Part shown: positions 1 to 11,696 of the stretch, in pieces
Numbering within the stretch: the stretch's first letter is position 1
Layout: every line of letters begins with the position of its first letter
Assembly: GCA_963682025.1 (NCBI GenBank)
Contig: OY821521.1
Coordinates: forward strand, 166,343,961 to 166,407,960
DNA from: Cordilura impudica
Lineage: Eukaryota > Arthropoda > Insecta > Diptera > Scathophagidae
Reading direction: 5' to 3'
Length of the DNA: 64,000 nt
Position numbers and translations under genes: made by a program
The notes under the pieces: model-generated
The model's input: the letters and a program-made list of their open reading frames with translations, nothing else
Told to the model about the DNA's origin: nothing
The model's database searches: none

Positions 1-3000
1 AAGATATGATATTTTTAATATACGGTACTTTTTTAAGATGCGATGTTTTTTGAGAAAAAGTACTTTTTAGAAATTACCGTTTTTTACGAAAAGATATGAT
101 ACTTTTCAAGAAAAGGTGCTTTTAAAGAGAATGTACTTTTTAAGAAAGTGTACTTTTTTAGAAAAAGTGCTTTTTTAAAAAAATTTACTTTTTAAGAAAA
201 GGTACTTTTTAAGAAAAAGTATTTTTTTTAATTTACTTTTTTAAGAAAAGCTAATTTTTTAAGAAAAGGTACCTTTTTAGAAATTGTACTTCTCTGAGAA
301 AAGATATGATATTTTTTTATAAAATGTACTTTTTTAGATGCAATGCTTTCTAAGGAATAATATTTTTTTTAGAAATTACCTTTTTTAAGAAAAGATATGA
401 TACTTTTTTAGAAAAGGTACTTTTTAAGATAATGTACTTTTATAGAAAATGTGCTTTTTTAAGAAAAGGTACTTTTTAAGAAAATTTTATAGAAAAGGTG
501 CTTTTTTAAGCAAAGGACTTTTTTAAAAAATTTACTTTTTTAAGAAAATATACCTTTTAAAAAAAATGCTTTTTTAAGAAAATGTACTTTTTAAGAAAAT
601 GTACTGCTTTAATAAAAGGTATTTTTTTAAGAAAATTTACTTTTTTAAGAAAATGTACTTTTTTAGAAATTGTACTTTTGTAAGGAAAGATATGATATAT
701 TTAAAAAAATTTACTTTTTTAGATGCGATGTTTTTTTAAGAAAAAGTACTGTTTTAGAAATTACCCTTTTTTTAAGAGAAGATATGGTACTTTTTAAGAA
801 AAGGTACTTTTTTAGAGAATGCACTTTTTAAGAAAATGTCCATTTTAAGAAAAGGTGCTTTTTAAAGAAAAGGTACATTTTAAGAAAATGTACTTTTTTA
901 AAAAATTTACTTTTTTAAGAAAAGATAATTTTTTAAGAAAATATACTTTTTTAAGAAAAGGTACTTTTTTAGAAATTATCTTTTCTGAGAAAAGATATGA
1001 TATTTTTTATAAAAGGTACTTTTTTAGATGCAATGCTTTTTAAGGAATAATATTTTTTTAGAAATTACCCTTTTTTAAGATACTTTTTAAGAAAAGGTAC
1101 TTTTTAGGAAAAAGTATTTTTTTTTAATTTACTTTTTTAAGAAAAGGTAACTTTTTAAGAAAAGGTACTTGTTTAGAAATTGTACTTTTCTAAGAAAAGA
1201 TATGATATTTTTTATAAAAGGTACTTTTTAGATGCGATGTTTTTTAAGAAAAAATACTTTTATAGAAAAGGTGTTTTTTAAGAAAAGGTACTTTTTAAGA
1301 AAATGTATTTTTATATAAAAGGTGCTTTTTAAAGAAAATGTACTTTTTTAAAAAATTTACTTTTTTAAGAAAATATACCTTTTTTTTAAATACTTATTTA
1401 AGAAAATGTACTTTTTAAGATAAAATACTTATTAAGAAAATGTACTGTTTTGAGAAAAGGTATTTTTTTAAGAAAATTTACTTTTTTAAGAAAAGGTACT
1501 TTTTGGAAATTGTACTTTTCTAAGGAAAGATATGATATTTTGAATAAAAGGTACTTTTTTAGATGCGATGTTTTTTTAAGAAAAAGTACTTTTTTAGAAA
1601 TTACCTTTTTTTAAGAAAAGATATGATACCTTTTAAGAAAAGGTACTTTTTAGAAAAGGTACTTTTTTAAGAAAAGGTACTTTCTAAGAAAATGTCCATT
1701 TTAAGAAAAGGTGCTTTTTTAAGAAAAGGTACTTTTTAAGAAAAAGTATTTTTTTTTTAATTTACTTTTTTAAGAAAGGGTAATTTTTTAAGAAAATATA
1801 CTTTTTTAAGAAAAGGTACTTTTTTAGAAATTGTACTTTTCTGAGAAAAGATATGATATTTTTTATAAAAGGTACTTTTTTAGATGCAATGCTTTTTTTA
1901 AGGAAAGGTATTTTTTTAGAAATTACCCTTTTTTAAGCTGCTTTTTAAGAAAAGGTACTTTTTAAGAAAACGTACTTTTTTAAAAAAATTTACTTTTTTA
2001 AGAAAATGTACCTCTTTAAGAAATGGTACTTTTTTAGATATTGTACTTCTCTAAGAAAAGATATGATATTTTTAATAAAAGGTACTTTTTTCGATGCGAT
2101 GTTTTTTAAGAAAAAGTACTTTTTTTAGAAATTAGATATGATATGATACTTTTTAAGAAGAGATGCTTTTTAAGAAAATGTACTTTTTAAGAGAAGGTAC
2201 TTTTTTTAATAAATTTACTTTTTCAAGAGAAGGTACTTTTAAAGAAAAAGTACTTTTTAAGAAAATTAACTTTTTTAAAAAAGGCAATTTTTTAATAAAA
2301 GATATCTTTTAAATTACATATTTTTTAACAAACGCTACATTTTTAATAAAATTTACTTTTTCAATATAAGGTAATTTTTTTATTAAAAGGTAATTTTCAT
2401 TAAAATGTACTTTTTATTAAAAGATACTTTTTATTATAAATTGTACGTTTTAATAAAAGGTACTTTTTTAATAAAAGGTACTTTTTTAATAAAAGGTACT
2501 TTTTTAATAAAAGGTACTTTTTTAATAAAAGGTACTTTTTTAATAAAAGGTACTTTTTTAATAAAAGGTACTTTTTTAATAAAAGGTACTTTTTTAATAA
2601 AAGGTACTTTTTTAATAAAAGGTACTTTTTTAATAAATGGTACTTTTATAATATAAGGTACTTTTTTAATAAAATGTACTTTTCTAACAAAAGGTACATT
2701 ATTATGAAATGTACCTTTTCAATGAAGGTACTTTTTTTTAATAAAAAGTATTTTTTTATTAAAAAGTACTTTTTTAATATAAGGTACTTCTTCAATAAAA
2801 GGTACTTTTTTAATAAAAGGTACATTCTCAATAAATGGTACTTTTTTTTATTAAAAGGTACATTCTTAAGAAAATTTATTTATTTTATTTCTTTTTTTTG
2901 GGAAAATATATTTCTTTAAGAAAATGTTATATTTTAGGAAAAGGTACTTTTCAGTGAAAAATGTATTTTTTAAGAAAAGGCAGGATTCTTTTTTTTTTAG

Positions 3001-3170
3001 AAAAGTCACTTATGAAAAAAAAATTGCTTTTTTAAGAACCTCTTTTAAAAAATACTTCTTAAAAAAGATACTATTTTGAAAAAAAAACGTACTCTTTAAA
3101 AAAAAAGATACTTGAAAAATGGATACTTTTTAAAAATTGGTGCTTAAAAAAAAAAACTTTTTTACAAAAC
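1..3170 (+). repeat. 18-bp AT-rich minisatellite, left block
   Basis: The block is built from degenerate copies of an 18-bp unit close to AAAAGGTACTTTTTTAAG, with a GTAC core in nearly every unit and frequent 1-3 bp indels. Units fade out near 3,170. Short open frames inside it are by-products of the 18-bp (6-codon) period and are not genes. A longer-range order is superimposed: the variant GATATGAT followed by GATGCGATG or GATGCAATG recurs at about 3, 303, 689, 993, 1199, 1529, 1850 and 2060. The same satellite, reverse-complemented, reappears from 34.8 to 53.8 kb. Confidence 0.95.
2453..2644 (+). repeat. Homogeneous 18-bp tandem sub-array
   Basis: About ten consecutive, almost identical 18-bp units (GGTACTTTTTTAATAAAA) lie in perfect register. 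This core is far more homogeneous than the rest of the block, suggesting a recent local expansion. It reads through as a 6-residue peptide repeat (LIKGTF), which is a consequence of the period and not evidence for a protein. Confidence 0.95.
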
Positions 3171-5113
3171 TGGTATTTGATATAATTAATTTTTTTCTCC
3201 TTTTCTAAAATTTGATTACTATAAAACTATTTAGATATTTTATAGTTACTTTTAACAATTTACAATATTTTATAACTGTGAGTCTTTTGAGAGCTTTAAA
3301 ATAACAAATATTTAAGATATTTTCTGAATGCATTTTTTAATTTCATAGCTCATTTAAATTCTTCTAATATTTTAGAGTCATTTTTCAATCATGTATATAT
3401 AGATTACTTTTTCAAGCTGACTTTTTAGCTTTTACATTCAGTTGCTATGGTAAAAAATAATAGAAAATACAACAAAAAATTCTTAACAATGAGTGAGAAC
3501 TTTATTAAATATGAGCACAATCCCTAGAGTGTTTTTTGCTAAATTGTATTATATATGAGAACCGTATTACATAAACTAAACAGAAGCCAAAACAATGGAC
3601 AAGGCAAACCAGTGCAAGCAAACACACAAACACTAACACACACACTGACACACACAAAAATATATTACACATAAATATACGTTTTTCTTTTACAAAATCT
3701 AGCATCGGTTTTTTTTATTTTTTTTTTTTTTTTTTTTTTCTTTACAAAATAAATTTATTGCATTGTCTATTCGTGATCATGAACACACTACAATATCAAC
3801 TCGTATCATACACAATGTGTGAGTATGTTATAACTGGCTGGATGTATAAACAAATAGTCAGAGGAGCGTATGAGAACTATACAAATAACACAGTGCAACA
3901 CGATGTCTTGGGCACGAAAATCTCTATCACCGATTGAAAGTACTAGAAAATTTTGAAAATTTTTTTTTTCGAGAAAAGTTTGGTTCATAAACATTAAAAT
4001 ACTAACGAGTTCTCTGATTAAAATTCAACATTGACATTTGTTCCATGAAAATGATCAGTGAATATTTTTTTTTTTGCAAAATTTTAACCCTCGAGCTCCT
4101 ACAGAAGTGGGACTTTTAGGCCCTTATTTCCAAAATGTCTAAAATTGTACCATAACTACATACATTTCTGGTAAAATCTATTCAAGCAAAATATAGAGGG
4201 AACAATGTCAGTAGGAGTCTGCAAACATACGAATGTTATCTCACATAATTATATACATACCAAGTACTTTCAATCGGTGATAGAGATTTGCGTGCCCAAT
4301 GCAAAAAGTCTGGATTTGTCGTATAGTGTAATACAACACACATACAAAAATTTCAATAGTAAAAGCAAACTTCTAGTGCAACTGCGAATGTGTGTGTGTG
4401 TGCGCGCGTATGTGTAACACAACAATGAAAGCATGATGTTTACTTTGTATTGTCAAGATTATTTGCCTTTATGTGTGTGAGGATTTGGTAGTCCATTAAT
4501 ATTAACAAGCACGGATGCATAAACACATGAAAAATTTTAAGTATTAAATTTTGCAAAAATAATCTCAATTTAATGAAGAGAGAATGGTTGAATAAATTAT
4601 GAAAAATTTAAAAGATTATAACTAGATTATAATGGGTCTAGGCCGACAATACTATGTACAAGTATATACAATAGTATGAGTTTCCGAGAATTGGGTTATG
4701 GTCATTTATAACCTTACACATACTGGGTTAGATTATAAAAGAATGTAAAAAAAATAACATAAATCAAATTTAAGCGAGATTTTCATGTTTTTTTTTCGAA
4801 AATACGCCAAAGTCTCTATGGAATGTGATTATCAGGGCTGTGACAATTTAAGAAATTAATGCCTTTAGCCTATAGACGTATTTAGAATTTGTTGTTGCAT
4901 ATTTTTTGAATATTTTTTATAAATTAATATTTTTACATATTTTTTATTAATGCATATTTTTCCCTATCTTACATATTTTATTGCAAATTTTGTGATTTTT
5001 ATTTCATATTTTGAAAAATATTGCTTATTTTTACATAATTTAAATATTTTAAAATTTTTTATCATATAATATTTACGAATTTATGATTTATACAGAATAT
5101 ATAATATATAATA
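3171..5113. other. AT-rich non-coding stretch with simple repeats
   Basis: No gene is recognisable. It contains an interrupted CA-rich stretch near 3,620-3,670, a poly-T run at about 3,710-3,740 and a TG/CG-rich microsatellite at about 4,388-4,412. A roughly 36-bp segment at 3,908-3,945 recurs inverted at 4,264-4,299 with a few mismatches. Between about 4,880 and 5,100 it is almost pure A/T. Confidence 0.7.
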
Positions 5114-5640
5114 TAGAAGCAAGTAAGAGTGTTAAATTTTGGCTGTGCCGAACCTTTGGTACCCTCCTCAACAGTCTTCTGTTTACATTAATATCTGGAC
5201 TTATTACACTATGTACAACAAATGTAAACAAAATATTTTAAAAATCAACAATTTGATAATTTAATTAACTTAATACTAAAAAAAAACATAAAGACAAACT
5301 CACAAAATTTTTTAAATTTTTTAGACGCGTCTTCATCTTTTTGCACATAACTCCGCACATTGATGTCCGATTTACCCCATTTGTAAATAACCTGCTCGAA
5401 ATAATGACAAACAATATTATCGTAACTTTACCTAGGTAAATGGGTGTTTTGTGAATGGGCGTGATATCAACAAACAGATGGACGGACGGACAGACGGATA
5501 TCGCTATATCGACTTGAGTTGTTATAAGGATCAAGAATATATATACTTTATGGAGTCGCAAATGCATTATTCGATTCATTACAAACGGAATGAGGAACCT
5601 ATTTATACAATCTGCACAGTGCTGTGGAGGGTGTAAAAAT
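5114..5640 (+). repeat. Dispersed repeat family G, full-length copy
   Basis: It begins with AAGAGTGTTAAATTTTGGC, continues with a stretch ending in ACCCTCC, has an internal GGACGGACGGACAGACGG tract, and ends GTGGAGGGTGTAAAAAT. The same start recurs at 15,366, 17,494 and 35,057, and the same end (GGAGGGTATAAAAA) at 20,322 and 35,910. No protein is encoded. Class unknown; probably a non-autonomous element. Confidence 0.7.
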
Positions 5641-5650
5641 ATTTATTTAT

Positions 5651-5863
5651 TAACCGCCTGTGTCGAAAATCATGCTGCCGAGAAAAATAACTGCTTATAT
5701 AAATGTAATGGGGTTTCATTACGACTTAGGTCAGTATAATTTTGTTAATATGTTTTTAAAAAACAATATTAGAGAAATGGGGATTTCACGTATATATAAG
5801 GCGATGTTAGTAGAATATGATAACATACATAACTCAAATCGTTCTTAAGTCGACTTAGGCGGT
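5651..5863. mobile_element. Small MITE-like element (~210 bp)
   Basis: The left end TTAACCGCCTGTGTCG and the reverse complement of the right end (GATAACCGCCTAAGTCG) form imperfect terminal inverted repeats around about 180 bp of non-coding DNA. No target-site duplication could be confirmed and no transposase frame is present. A non-autonomous DNA element is inferred. Confidence 0.5.
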
Positions 5864-6184
5864 TATCGCTTGTGACCACAGAAATATTGAATTTTAGTTC
5901 TTCTCAGATCTTCCTCAAATATTTAATTTATTTTTATTTTATTCAAAAATTTAGTTAATACATAAATGTACATACTAAATATAATATGTATTTTGTTTTA
6001 ATTAGCTATAGCAGCTAGGCCTTAAGCTAAGCATATAGTAGTTATAGTTATACAATTTTTATTAATATTTACAAAAAAATGTTATTATTTGAATTTAATT
6101 TTTAATGGTAGTAATTTTAAAGAAGGCCAAAATTTATAGCAAAATTAATAAAATAGTTTTTTATGTATTTTAGATCTTGTGTTG
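5864..6184. other. Uncharacterised AT-rich spacer
   Basis: I see no gene, tandem repeat or recognisable element end in this stretch. Confidence 0.5.
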
Positions 6185-6570
6185 TAATAACAATAATTAA
6201 TTATTTATTGTTCGGTTCGAGATCATGTATACATTTTTCTAATACTAGAAAAGGAATACTTTAGGCAATGTAAGATAAATATGGGAAAACTTGAAGACTG
6301 CGCTATGGAGTAGCTACTTTCGAACAAAGCGACTTGTTCAACCTCAACATCCTTTTGCCTATTACTTCAGCTCATGCTTATTCAACTATTTAACTCAACA
6401 TTTGAAAAAAAAAAGAACGTGAGAAATGTTTATTCTTTTTTTTTATACGAGAGTTAGAACGAACAAGCAGAGTTTTTTCTCTTACATTGCATAAAGTATT
6501 TCTTTTCTAGTATTAGAAAAATTTATACATGATGTTGAATAAATAACCAATTATTATGAATAATAAAATA
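6185..6570. mobile_element. MITE with ~80-bp terminal inverted repeats
   Basis: The left arm (about 6,190-6,275, containing TTTCTAATACTAGAAAAG) and the right arm (about 6,475-6,570, containing CTTTTCTAGTATTAGAAA) are reverse complements over about 80 bp with scattered mismatches. They enclose about 200 bp with no coding potential. The element abuts the 3' end of the retrotransposon that begins at 6,597. A non-autonomous DNA transposon is the simplest reading. Confidence 0.65.
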
Positions 6571-6596
6571 GAATAATTCAAATATGATTACACAAT

Positions 6597-9500
6597 TTAA
6601 TAGCTTATAATTGGTTTAATGGAATTAGCTGAGGGATAAGATAATAGGGTGAGCGGATTTGTTTCTGAGAATATTTGATTTCTATGGTTTATAAATTTAT
6701 GGCAAGTGCAAAGGAAGTGTTCTAAATTTAGGAGGCAATTGTCTCACAATCACAAATAGGGGGATCACTACCTGATCTAATGTGACTATGGGTAAGTTTG
6801 GTATGACCTAGTCATAGTCTTACAAATATAATTATATCTTTACGATTGATAGTATTGTTGTCGGGCAACCAAGAGTAAATGTTATTTTTATTAGGGTTAA
6901 CTGATTTATACCAATTATTTATATAATTCCAGATGTTGAAATTCCTATTGTGTATTTGTTCCTTAACAGTTTTCCTTATGTCAGAAAAACTTATATTAAT
7001 GGTCATAGTTAAAGGCGATTTGTGGGCTAATTTGGCAGCATAATCAACAATTTTATGGGAAAGTTTAATCAGTGAGTTTCTAATATTGCTTGCATAAAAA
7101 CATTGTTGTTATTAATGTTGGTGATGGCGTGGACTGCAGATAGTGAATCTGTGCATATAGCAAATTTACCAGATCTCTGACAGGGTTCAATCACATTACA
7201 TATTGCTATTATTTCAGCAGAAAACATAGAGCTGAAGTTCGGAAGAAGCGAGCTAGAAATTATTTTGTCTTCTAGGGTGACCGCAAGGGATACTGCGTCG
7301 TTTGATCTATGTATTTAGATCCATCTGTATATATAAATGTTCTGTCATGATATTTGTTGCGAATTTCATGAAATAGAATTCGATATTGGGAGGTTGGAGT
7401 CTCTTCTTTTTTATGTACTGAGAGGGACGAGTCAATGAATTCCGTTTATAAATGCCATAGAGGATGTGTCGAATTGTTTGATTTGGGTATTTTAACTGGA
7501 AGATCGAATTCTGACGAAAAATTAATTGCTTTATATAGAGCAGATTTAATTTTATAAGTATTATTTAATTTGGTGTAATTTGCGATAAACTTTTGTAACG
7601 GGGTATCGTGACAGAGTATAATTGATTTTAAGACTTTCTTTGATTCAAGTTGGAATAAAAGATTTATATCTGAAGTATTGGTTGCAACCATTATGTTATT
7701 AATTAAAGTGGTTCGAGGTGCACCAAGTACACATCGGGTGGCTGTGTTTATAACTGTGTTAAATTTTTTAAAGATGTTTTGGATGCATTATCATATAGAA
7801 ACAGTCCATATTTAATTTTCGATATAATCAAAGATTGTATAATATTCAGGAGGATATTGTGTGTTAGGATTAAATTTGGAATATGATAAGCATTTTATAA
7901 TATTAACTCGATTTATTAAAGCTTTAGATAGATATTCGATGTGGGTATTCCATATAAGAGTTTTATTGAAATATATGCCCAATATTTTTAATGCATTAGT
8001 TTCTGTAAGTTGAATATTACCTGAATTCATGTTACATGTGCAATTGTGTTTTCTACAGATATGCATATATTGACATTTTGTACTGGATACTACGGCACAT
8101 GAAGCATCGCACCATTTCAGAATATAATCGATTATGTTACTAATATTAGTAGTAGTGTTTTTTCCTTGGTTAATTTTATTATTATATTGAAATCATTATC
8201 ATAAGCGCAAAAGTTGACAGTTTTATGTATCGAGATAATATCGCAAAGTCTATTGTAAGCTACAAGGAAAAGAATTACGGACAACGGTGATCCTTGTGGG
8301 ACTCCATTATAAAGGTTAAACATTTGTGAATATTTTCTTTCTAGGCGGACGATAAATTTTCCGTTGGTCATGAAATTTACTATATAATTTATAATTTTAG
8401 GTCCAAAATTCCATGAAATTAGTTGGTCTACAACTGTATGGATTCCTATTTTGTCATATGCTTTCTTAAAGTCAAGTGAAACTATTATAAAGTGATTTTT
8501 TGAAGTTAGACTTCTAGCAGTTAAATGCTCAATAAACAGAAGAGTGTCCATTGTAGCCTTTCCTTTTCTGAAACCCATCTGATTGACGTTAAGGAGTTTA
8601 TTGGAATTGATAAACCACCAAATTCGATTAGCAATAATTTTATCTAACATTTTTCCAACACACGAATTGAGAGATACTGGCCTGTAAGATTTTGTTTTAG
8701 TCTGGTCACTATTAGCATTTAGGATGAGAATTACTTGATTGGTTTTAAATTGCAGAGTAATATGTATCTTTAAAATATTGTTGAAAACGTTTAAAATTAT
8801 ATTTTTAATAATGTTTGGTAAGTTTTTCTATCATATTGTATGATATTCTGTCTAAGCTAGGAAATTTACCTCTGATTCTATGCAAAGTGGAAAGTAATTT
8901 AATGTTGTTATTAACTTGTTCAATATTTTTTGCCTTATTGTTGGGATTAATATTTACGAAGCGATTTCTGAAATTTTCTTTGTTTTCTTAGAATTTAGCT
9001 GGGAATTTTTGATCAGAGGAATTGACAGTCCATAATTGGCCTAATTCATTTGCAATATCACCATGATCAGTTAGGACGTTAAAAGGAGAATTATCACTTT
9101 GTATGGCATGAATACTATACGAGGTTTTATAGCCAAAAAACCTTCTGATATTGTTCCATATTTTGTTAGGGGGCGTATCCAGATTAATTTCAGAGGTAAA
9201 ATTATATAAAGATTTCTGTTCAGCAGCTTTTATTTCTTTTTTAAGTAGAGCATTTGCTTTTTTATACCTGATCGTACGTTCGAAATATGTACCATAGTTT
9301 TTTTTACAGTTTTCAAATGTTCGAGATGTTAGTTCCACCATGGAACTGGGGTGTGTACACTAGGTTTTGATTGTGGAATTGATTCATTCGCTGATTGGAT
9401 TTTTTTAATATTAACTGCTTCCTTACTAATGTTTGTGTTAATCGTTGTAGTATTTTCATGGGTGATGCATTTACTAGTGTAAAGGTCCCAGTTGGCTTAG

Positions 9501-9845
9501 TCAGTTTTAAAACGGGGGTTGATAAACTGGTAGTTTTCGGGGTTTTCATGCAATAAAGATACAATAATGGGGAAGTGATCACTCCCACATAAATCTTGTT
9601 CAATAGCCCATCTGGTATGAATATGAAGTTCAGGTGAACAGAAAGTCAAGTCAATGTGCGTAAGGGTTTTTAAAGTGGAAAAATGTGTAGGGGATTTATC
9701 ATTTAATAATATGAAGTTGGGGTTGTGTATAAATTTGTTATTGGACCCCCAATTTTGATGCCAGCTATTGAAATCACCAGTTATAACTGTAGGTACAGGC
9801 TGTCAAGAACATTTTGTAGATTATTGTAATTGAATTGTACATTCG
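6597..9845 (-). pseudogene. I-type non-LTR retrotransposon ORF2, 5'-truncated and decayed
   Basis: Minus-strand remains of a pol-like ORF2 in family order. The endonuclease end has GDFNSWHQNWGS (about 9,750-9,785) and GSDHFPI (about 9,570-9,590), followed by a linker ending PWWN near 9,340. The reverse transcriptase (about 8,130-8,890) has YRPVSL, FRKGKATMD, SLDFKKAYD and NGVPQGSPLS. An RNase H domain (about 7,080-7,330) has AEIIAI and TDSLSAVHAI. A C-terminal EHFLCTCHKF box is followed by a stop at 6,597-6,599. The reading frame is split by several frameshifts, and the RT active site reads AYDND in place of YADD, so the copy is dead. RNase H plus an APE endonuclease points to the I/R1-like group. 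The 5' end is missing at about 9,845, where Helentron-like repeats begin. Confidence 0.85.
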
Positions 9846-9859
9846 GTGAGATATAGGTG

Positions 9860-10611
9860 AGACGAGAAATGGGCGGGATCGCATAAGTGAGCATGGCACC
9901 TCCCATGCAAAGTAATTATTCAATATCATATATTTCGAGACTATGACAGAGATAGCTTTGCAAATGTGTCTGAAGTCATCTATTATTTATATGAGTACTC
10001 TTACAGAAAATGGATGAGATCGGGCTAATGGACATGGCACCTCCCATACAAAGTAATTATTGAATGTCATCTATCTGGAGTACTGTCGTAGTGAGAACCT
10101 TGGCAGTTTGCGTGAGTCCATAAGTCATGCATGTGATTGGTCGAACGAAAAATAAGCGTGATCGGATTAGTGGGCGTGGCACCGCCCATACAAAGTAATT
10201 ATTCAATATCATATATTTCGACTACTATGACAGAGGCAGCCTTGAAACTTTGCTTGAGATCATCGATTATTAATGTGAGTAGTCTGAGAAAATGGGCGGG
10301 ATCGGACCAATGGTCATGGAACCCCCCATACAAAGTAAATATTAAATGTCTTATATCGGGTGTGCTGAAATATTGAGAGCCTTGGGGCTTTAAGTGAGCG
10401 AATATAGATAAGATCGAATCATGGGCGTGGCACCCCCATACGAAATAAATATATATAGTATTATATAACTAGATTACTATAAAATGGAATGTTGTGACAC
10501 TTTGTACGAGTCCATCAGAGATTAATAAAAATGAGCGGGATAGGATTTGTGGGCGTGGCACCTCTTATACAAAATATATAAAGTGCGACAGTCTTGAAAC
10601 TTTTGAAAAGT
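9860..10611. repeat. ~140-bp tandem repeats of a Helentron-like element (first array)
   Basis: About six degenerate repeats share GGGCGGGATCGGA, GTGGGCGTGGCACC and CCCATACAAAGTAA at roughly 110-142 bp spacing (near 9,900, 10,042, 10,181, 10,322, 10,433 and 10,561). They are locally GC-rich in an AT-rich region. The same array appears at 22.02-22.13 and 24.38-25.94 kb. There it sits between the start and end sequences of a DINE/Lep1-like element, so I infer these are its internal tandem repeats. Confidence 0.8.
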
Positions 10612-10970
10612 ACATTAATTACCAACTAGCATATTCCAGCCCCCGAAATTCGAGTGCAATTCCTAGGCAGCTTTATTTTTCAACTTAGCCAATTCACAAA
10701 CCAACACTGTTATGGCTTATTATTATTGTGAATGAAGGTAACAAAGTCATTAGCAAACAAATTAACAAATTTAAATAAACACAGTAGCAACTTTAAATGC
10801 AATTTACTCAAAATAAAGGAAAAAATTTAAAAATCTGTAAATCTGCAAAACGGCTAAAAAGAAATACCTTTCACAAAATATACCTTTGGTCAAAATCGGG
10901 ATAAAACGGTAGAACAAAACATTGGTCACAAGAAATCGCCTAGCCTATTAATATTATAGAAGATGTGAGT
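10612..10970 (-). mobile_element. Non-autonomous Helitron copy 1
   Basis: Read on the minus strand it starts TCTATAATATTAATAGGC (right side) and ends GGGGCTGGAATATGCTAG followed by T (left side). A CTCGAA/TTCGAG-type hairpin lies about 15 bases inside the CTAG end. These are canonical Helitron features (5' TC, subterminal hairpin, 3' CTRR). It shares its roughly 350-bp body with copies at 35.1, 36.4, 38.7, 41.0 and 55.5 kb. It interrupts the Helentron-like array, so it is younger than that array. No helicase is encoded. Confidence 0.75.
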
Positions 10971-11345
10971 AGTCGTGGTAAATATAGGCGGAATCACCAA
11001 ATTAAAAAATCGTCTAAATCAAAAATTGCCAAAAACCCAAAAATCACGAAAAACAGAAATCGCCTAAATCAAAAATTGCTAAAAAGAAAAACTACCAAAT
11101 GATATCCTAGATTCAAGGCCAATCGTTAAATGTTGCCGGACTTAATTTGGAAAATTCATGTTTTTCTTATGTATGTAGTAGGAACGCCGAAAAAATTTAT
11201 CACTTTTCCACCGAATGATATAACAAAAATTATTGTATATTAAGCATTGTAAGAAAAAAATAAAATAAAATGGTTTCATGGTACAATACAAAAATTGATT
11301 ATAATTCTCTGTAAGTCGTAGCGAAGCACGACAGGGTATACAGTA
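10971..11345. mobile_element. 3' part and terminus of Helentron-like element
   Basis: It holds a run of short AAAATCGCC/AAAATCAAAAATCGC repeats (10,985-11,095), then the AGGAACGCCGAA segment. It ends at GTAGCGAAGCACGACAGGG, which resembles the GCGAAGC...GGG terminus typical of DINE/Lep1-type Helitron-like elements in insects. Directly after it a second copy appears to start (11,346, CTATATATAAAAG), suggesting tandem arrangement. Confidence 0.6.
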
Positions 11346-11696
11346 AACTATATATAAAAGTAAAAGTCTGTGTGTTTGCATATTATAACAGAATACACCT
11401 TGGAACCGATTTGCTTTAAATAATATAGGATATACATTTTCTTATATATCAAGTGGGCGTGGCACCTCCTCAACAATGTAAGTTTTTAAACTAAAGAAGC
11501 AAATATTTAATAACATTGATCTGAAGTACGATAATTTTGAATTTTGCATTCAACTTTGTAGCGTTTCGTTACGTTTCGATTTATGGAATGAGCCTTGGGT
11601 CCAAAAAATAATACAGACCCAATTAATAGTGATTGGTCAAAATTAAATTATATCAAAATATGTTTTCATTTGTGAATTGTAGTTTACATATAAGTA

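Noticed and set aside
2405..2656. Open frame encoding LIKGTF repeats
   Set aside because: Product of an 18-bp satellite whose unit has no stop in that frame; no start context or domain.
1..3170. CRISPR-like array
   Set aside because: Units are contiguous and lack unique spacers, and the genome is eukaryotic.
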